From: a virus
Virus record (IMG/VR): IMGVR_UViG_3300005264_000098
Span: 1-24,505 of that record
Length of the DNA stretch: 24,505 nt
Strand: one strand, 5' to 3'
Shown here: positions 20,925 to 24,505 of the stretch, piece by piece
How positions within the stretch are numbered: position 1 is the first letter of the stretch
Layout of the letters: each line of letters begins with the position of its first letter
Made by a program: the position numbers and the translations under genes
Notes under the pieces: generated by a model
What the model saw: the letters and a program-made list of their open reading frames with translations, nothing else
Databases searched by the model: none
Told to the model about the DNA's origin: nothing

Positions 20925-23281
20925 TCTCTTTAACTGACAATGATTTTGTAAAGGAACCCAATTTTAGTCGAAATACTATATCGGCTACCACTAATGAGGT
21001 TAAAGTTAGATACCCATTACGTACGGGTACCATTGCTATTACACCATATTATTTATATAGTACTGGACATAATTCTTATGGGACTTTAGGGTTAGGTGAT
21101 AATACTAAAAGAGATAGATTTACTTTAGTTGATGTAGAGGAAACTACCATTACGCAAATGTCTGGCGGAAATGGGTATATGATGATTTTAAAGTCAGATG
21201 GCACTTTATGGAATACATTTATTCAGGTTGGAACGGACACGAATTGGGCATCAGTGAATTGTGGTCCAGGGTATCAAACGTTTGCTTTTAAAACAGATGG
21301 AACTCTTTGGGGTACAGGAGCGAATAGTTGGGGACAATTGGGACTTGGTAGTTGGGTTCATCGAACTGTATTTACACCTATTCCAGGAGATTGGGCATCA
21401 GTATATGGTGGAGAATTATATACTATGGCATTAAAAAGTGATGGCACTCTTTGGGGAACAGGGATGAATGGGGAAGGTGCGTTAGGAGTTGGTGATTGGA
21501 CTAAAAAAAATGTATTTACTCAAGAAAAAACATTAGCTACAGATTGGACTCATGTTTCTTCTGGTAGTCCAGCACATACATTTGCGTTTAAAACTGATGG
21601 GACGGTGCATGGCACAGGCTTCAATAATTGCGGGCAATTAGGATTTCAAAATACAACTTACTGGTTAAATGAATTTACTGAAATTCCAGGATCGACTGGT
21701 TTTACATTTATAACTTGCGGGTATTACCATTCTATGGCACTAAAGAGTGATGGGACTATTTGGGGTTGTGGTGAAAATTATAGTGGGGAATGTGGCGTAG
21801 ATCATGATGATGAGGTGTGGGGTTTTACTCAAGAAAGTACTCTGGCTACTGATTGGGAATCTTTGGATTCTGGAGATTCTCATACCGTTGCAAAGAAGAG
21901 AAATGGCAATCTTTGGAGTACTGGGGATGGTTATCATGGTGCATTGGGTCTTGGAGATTATAATAATAGATATCGTTTTAATTTAATATTAAGTGAAAGT
22001 GGTGTGCCTTGGACTATGTATGAATGCACCGGATACAGTACATTCGGAATTGGTAGTCCTGCACCCATTCCTATACCCCCACCTGAATTGGTTTTTGGGG
22101 GAAATAATTATGGTGGGCCGTTTGGTAATGGGGATTGGCATGGCACTGTTGATGAATACACAAGTCATGCTCCTCCATTGCGAGATATTAAAAAAATAGA
22201 AGGTGGGTATGATGTCTGTGCTATTTTAAAAGAAGATGGCACAATTTGGAGTGCTGGGGATAATTCATATGGGTATTGTGGATTGGGTTATTTCACTCAA
22301 ACATATAGCTCATCAAATGGATATTCTATAACGGAATTCACTCAAGAATGCTTGGGTCATACTGATTGGGTTGATATATGGTCTGGGCAGTCTTTTGTAC
22401 TGGCCCTTAAAGCTGACGGTACGTTATGGGGAGTTGGTCATAATGGAGAATATAATTTAGGAATAGGGGAACCTTCATGGCCTTGGCATCGACACACTTA
22501 TACTCAAATCGGTACGGATACTGATTGGGTATCCGCAGGAGCAGCTTGGTCGCATTCTTTCGGAATAAAAGAAAATGGTACATTGTGGGCATGGGGCGAC
22601 ATGAGTGCTGGACAGTTAGGACTTGGGTATATGACACCAAGTAGGGCAAGTATATCTACTCCTATTCAAGTGGGAACTGATACTGATTGGGCAATGGCAA
22701 CAGGTGGGGATACACCCTCCATTGCATTAAAACAAGATGGAACATTATTGAGTTGTGGACCTAATGATTATGGTGAATGTGGAGTTGGGTATTTTGAGAA
22801 TCCATACCAACCAGATCAATACGGATGTATTTATACTTTTACGGAAGCTGTTGAAAGTGATGGCAATGGCGGGACTCAACCGTGTGGACCTGTCTTTGCA
22901 AATGCTACTCATTTTTGGCATTCTACTATGGCTGTTAAGAAAGATGGTACATTATGGGCAGTGGGGCAGAATTATGATCATCAATTAGGTATTGGACATA
23001 ATGATTGGACGAATATATGTGTATTTACTCAAGTGGGAACAGATACAGATTGGGATAGAGCAGAAGCATGTGATGGGATATTTATTATTAGAAAAACAGA
23101 TGGTTCTTTATGGGGAACTGGGTGTGATTGGGGTGGAATGTTTGGTTTTGATACATCTGAATATGAGTACGGTGAATTACGGACTCCGCAACGATGTGGT
23201 GCAATAGGAAGTGACGATACATTTTTGTCTGTATTTTCTTGTGTGGCACATGGTATATTGGCAATGAGGATTAATAAATGA
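20921..23281 (+). CDS. Hub-anchor module fused to two seven-bladed RCC1-like beta-propellers
   Basis: This 786-residue protein starts at GTG 20921 in a four-base overlap with the hub gene and after GGGAGG. Residues 1-37 (ISLTDNDFVKEPNFSR, TNEVKVRYPLR) look like the continuation of the tip attachment protein. From about residue 45 the chain is RCC1-type repeats of about 50 residues: LKSDGTLWGTGxNxxGxLGxG followed by FTxxxTDTDWxxVxxG. Motifs GHNSYGTLGLG, GANSWGQLGLG, GMNGEGALGVG, GFNNCGQLGF, GENYSGECGV and GDGYHGALGLG plus one shortened blade make a first propeller. After a Pro-rich linker (PAPIPIPPP, about residues 379-388) seven more make a second (GGNNYGGPFGNG to GCDWGGMFGFD). RCC1 propellers bind protein or other ligands; at a tail tip they may be receptor-binding domains. 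The role is inferred. It ends in an ATGA overlap with the next gene. Confidence 0.75.
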   Translation: MISLTDNDFVKEPNFSRNTISATTNEVKVRYPLRTGTIAITPYYLYSTGHNSYGTLGLGDNTKRDRFTLVDVEETTITQMSGGNGYMMILKSDGTLWNTFIQVGTDTNWASVNCGPGYQTFAFKTDGTLWGTGANSWGQLGLGSWVHRTVFTPIPGDWASVYGGELYTMALKSDGTLWGTGMNGEGALGVGDWTKKNVFTQEKTLATDWTHVSSGSPAHTFAFKTDGTVHGTGFNNCGQLGFQNTTYWLNEFTEIPGSTGFTFITCGYYHSMALKSDGTIWGCGENYSGECGVDHDDEVWGFTQESTLATDWESLDSGDSHTVAKKRNGNLWSTGDGYHGALGLGDYNNRYRFNLILSESGVPWTMYECTGYSTFGIGSPAPIPIPPPELVFGGNNYGGPFGNGDWHGTVDEYTSHAPPLRDIKKIEGGYDVCAILKEDGTIWSAGDNSYGYCGLGYFTQTYSSSNGYSITEFTQECLGHTDWVDIWSGQSFVLALKADGTLWGVGHNGEYNLGIGEPSWPWHRHTYTQIGTDTDWVSAGAAWSHSFGIKENGTLWAWGDMSAGQLGLGYMTPSRASISTPIQVGTDTDWAMATGGDTPSIALKQDGTLLSCGPNDYGECGVGYFENPYQPDQYGCIYTFTEAVESDGNGGTQPCGPVFANATHFWHSTMAVKKDGTLWAVGQNYDHQLGIGHNDWTNICVFTQVGTDTDWDRAEACDGIFIIRKTDGSLWGTGCDWGGMFGFDTSEYEYGELRTPQRCGAIGSDDTFLSVFSCVAHGILAMRINK

Positions 23282-24505
23282 TTTCTTTATCAGATACTAA
23301 TTTTTTGGAGCACCCTACTCTTTCCAGAGATACTATAATTTCTACGATTAATGAAGTTAAAGTTAGATATCCATTAAGAGTCGGTACTAATACTGATAAT
23401 AGTTTATGGAAAACCATTACTGTTTGTGGTGAGGGAACGAGTACGTTTGCGATTGATAGAGATGGTCATATGTGGAGTTGGGGGAGGAGTGCTTATTATG
23501 ACGTAGGACAGGGAGATTATCAGCTTATTCCCCGTAATTATACATATTCTCGATACACGATACCAGAAAATTATCTTGTAGTTAAACCAAGGTTAGTTTA
23601 TACAAACACTGGTGAGATTAAAGACGATTGGGTAAAGATAACTCGTGGTGAATCTTCTACAATGGCAATGGATTCTTCTGGGCAGTTATGGGGCTGTGGG
23701 ATGGGTAGTTTTTCTAATGAAGATACTGCTAACTGCGCTACTTTTGGACTCCCTCAAGATAGTGGTAATGATGAATTTGAATGGCAAGATGGCGTTGACC
23801 CAAGAGTAGCCCATCAATATTATTTCTTTAAAATGACGGAAGTAGTTCCAGGGTTTGTGGCTAAGGATTTTGTCTGTAATACTTATTATACCTTATTACT
23901 TGGTACTGATAATCTTGTTTATTGGGTAGGTACTGATGATGTATATAGTACTTCTGGACAACCTGAAAATTTTTTTAGTCCTGATTGGGATGAATATAAT
24001 GTAATTACACCAACAAGAATTGTAGGACTTAATGATGAAGTGAAATTCTTAATGCTCGATGGTGGTTTTACATATGATATTGCAGGATGTGTTACCATGG
24101 ATAATAAAGTTCTTATATGGGGATATGGCGCATCTTATCTTATTGATGAATATGATTACGAGAGTCCAATAACAGATGTATCTGCTGGCTTGCCTTCTGG
24201 GGTAAATGTTGTTTCTTTTTATGGAGCCAGTTGGTGGAATCTTACAGTACTTCTTGCTAATGGAGATGTTTATGTACTTGGAACTTCTTATGCATTTGAT
24301 GACGGGCCTGGATGGTATCCTGAATTTACAAAGATACCAGGATTATCAAATATAGTATCAATTGATGGAAGTCAAACTTCTGCTTGTGGTATTGACTCAA
24401 CAGGTGATCTTTATACTTGGGATTATGGAGATTATCAGAACGGTTTGGATGATGAGGGATGGGGTGATTCTCACCCATTGCCTGAGATTTCTACTGTTGG
24501 AACTA
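23278..24505 (+). CDS. Second hub-anchor plus RCC1-like propeller gene (3' partial)
   Basis: ATG 23278 overlaps the previous TGA by four bases. The frame is open to the right edge (409 codons visible). Residues 1-37 are homologous to the start of the gene before it: 24 of 37 residues agree, with NEVKVRYPLR and GT identical. The rest reads as at least six divergent RCC1-like blades: FAIDRDGHMWSWG, MAMDSSGQLWGCG, LLLGTDNLVYWVG, CVTMDNKVLIWGYG, VLLANGDVYVLG and CGIDSTGDLYTW. The blades are less regular than in the preceding gene and lack most G-x-N-x-x-G-x-LG loops. It is a paralogue that kept the anchor and changed the propeller. No ribosome binding site as good as for the earlier gene is seen, so translation is probably coupled. 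The C-terminus lies outside the window. Confidence 0.7.
   Translation, partial: MISLSDTNFLEHPTLSRDTIISTINEVKVRYPLRVGTNTDNSLWKTITVCGEGTSTFAIDRDGHMWSWGRSAYYDVGQGDYQLIPRNYTYSRYTIPENYLVVKPRLVYTNTGEIKDDWVKITRGESSTMAMDSSGQLWGCGMGSFSNEDTANCATFGLPQDSGNDEFEWQDGVDPRVAHQYYFFKMTEVVPGFVAKDFVCNTYYTLLLGTDNLVYWVGTDDVYSTSGQPENFFSPDWDEYNVITPTRIVGLNDEVKFLMLDGGFTYDIAGCVTMDNKVLIWGYGASYLIDEYDYESPITDVSAGLPSGVNVVSFYGASWWNLTVLLANGDVYVLGTSYAFDDGPGWYPEFTKIPGLSNIVSIDGSQTSACGIDSTGDLYTWDYGDYQNGLDDEGWGDSHPLPEISTVGT

Noticed and set aside
21060-23280. The RCC1-coding repeats as a CRISPR array or tandem DNA repeat
   Set aside because: Similarity is at protein level with a roughly 150-base period, and it is fully explained by beta-propeller blades.
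20921-24505. A diversity-generating retroelement acting on the propeller genes
   Set aside because: No reverse transcriptase or template-repeat pair is visible in the window, and the two genes differ throughout and not only at adenines.

Overview
This window is part of the late structural region of an AT-rich, tailed, double-stranded DNA bacteriophage or prophage. All credible genes lie on the plus strand, are tightly packed, often overlap by 1-4 bases, and mostly have strong AAGGAG-type ribosome binding sites. The layout is that of a long-tailed siphovirus. No integrase, lysis, replication or tRNA gene is visible. The host cannot be named. The P22-like coat, the gene-transfer-agent-like tail tip and the lambda-like tail chaperone frameshift suggest a Gram-negative host, but this is inference.

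Region 1 (1-691): the end of the terminase large subunit, interrupted by an intein. The C-terminal intein splice block and the last terminase helix are in one frame. A double zinc finger typical of HNH homing endonucleases precedes them in another frame, so the intein is either frameshifted or split. A small basic protein follows. Region 2 (701-8010): head genes in order, namely a DUF4055-type portal, a scaffold, a P22 gp5-like major capsid protein, a small basic protein, a DnaT-like head-tail adaptor, a neck protein, an HK97 gp10-like protein and a tail terminator. A free-standing homing endonuclease (three DUF723-type zinc ribbons plus a Vsr-like nuclease) sits between scaffold and capsid with its own candidate promoter and a downstream terminator-like hairpin.

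Region 3 (8043-16812): the tail tube protein, then a strong hairpin, then a tail assembly chaperone pair. The chaperone has a clear programmed -1 frameshift (A AAA AAC at 9330-9336) that makes a 245-residue fusion. A very large tape measure protein (2369 aa) follows and contains an exact 334-residue internal repeat. Its length predicts an unusually long tail of roughly 350 nm.

Region 4 (16839-24505): the tail tip, in gene-transfer-agent order: a C1q-like adhesin candidate, a distal-tail-like protein, a DUF2163 hub protein, a miniature NlpC/P60 peptidase and a tip-attachment (gp15/J-like) protein. The tip-attachment gene stops early at 341 aa. Its expected continuation reappears as a short N-terminal module at the start of each of the next two genes. 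That module is fused to RCC1-type beta-propellers (two seven-bladed propellers in the first gene, a more divergent one in the second, which runs off the window). This duplicated hub-anchor plus propeller cassette is the most unusual arrangement here.
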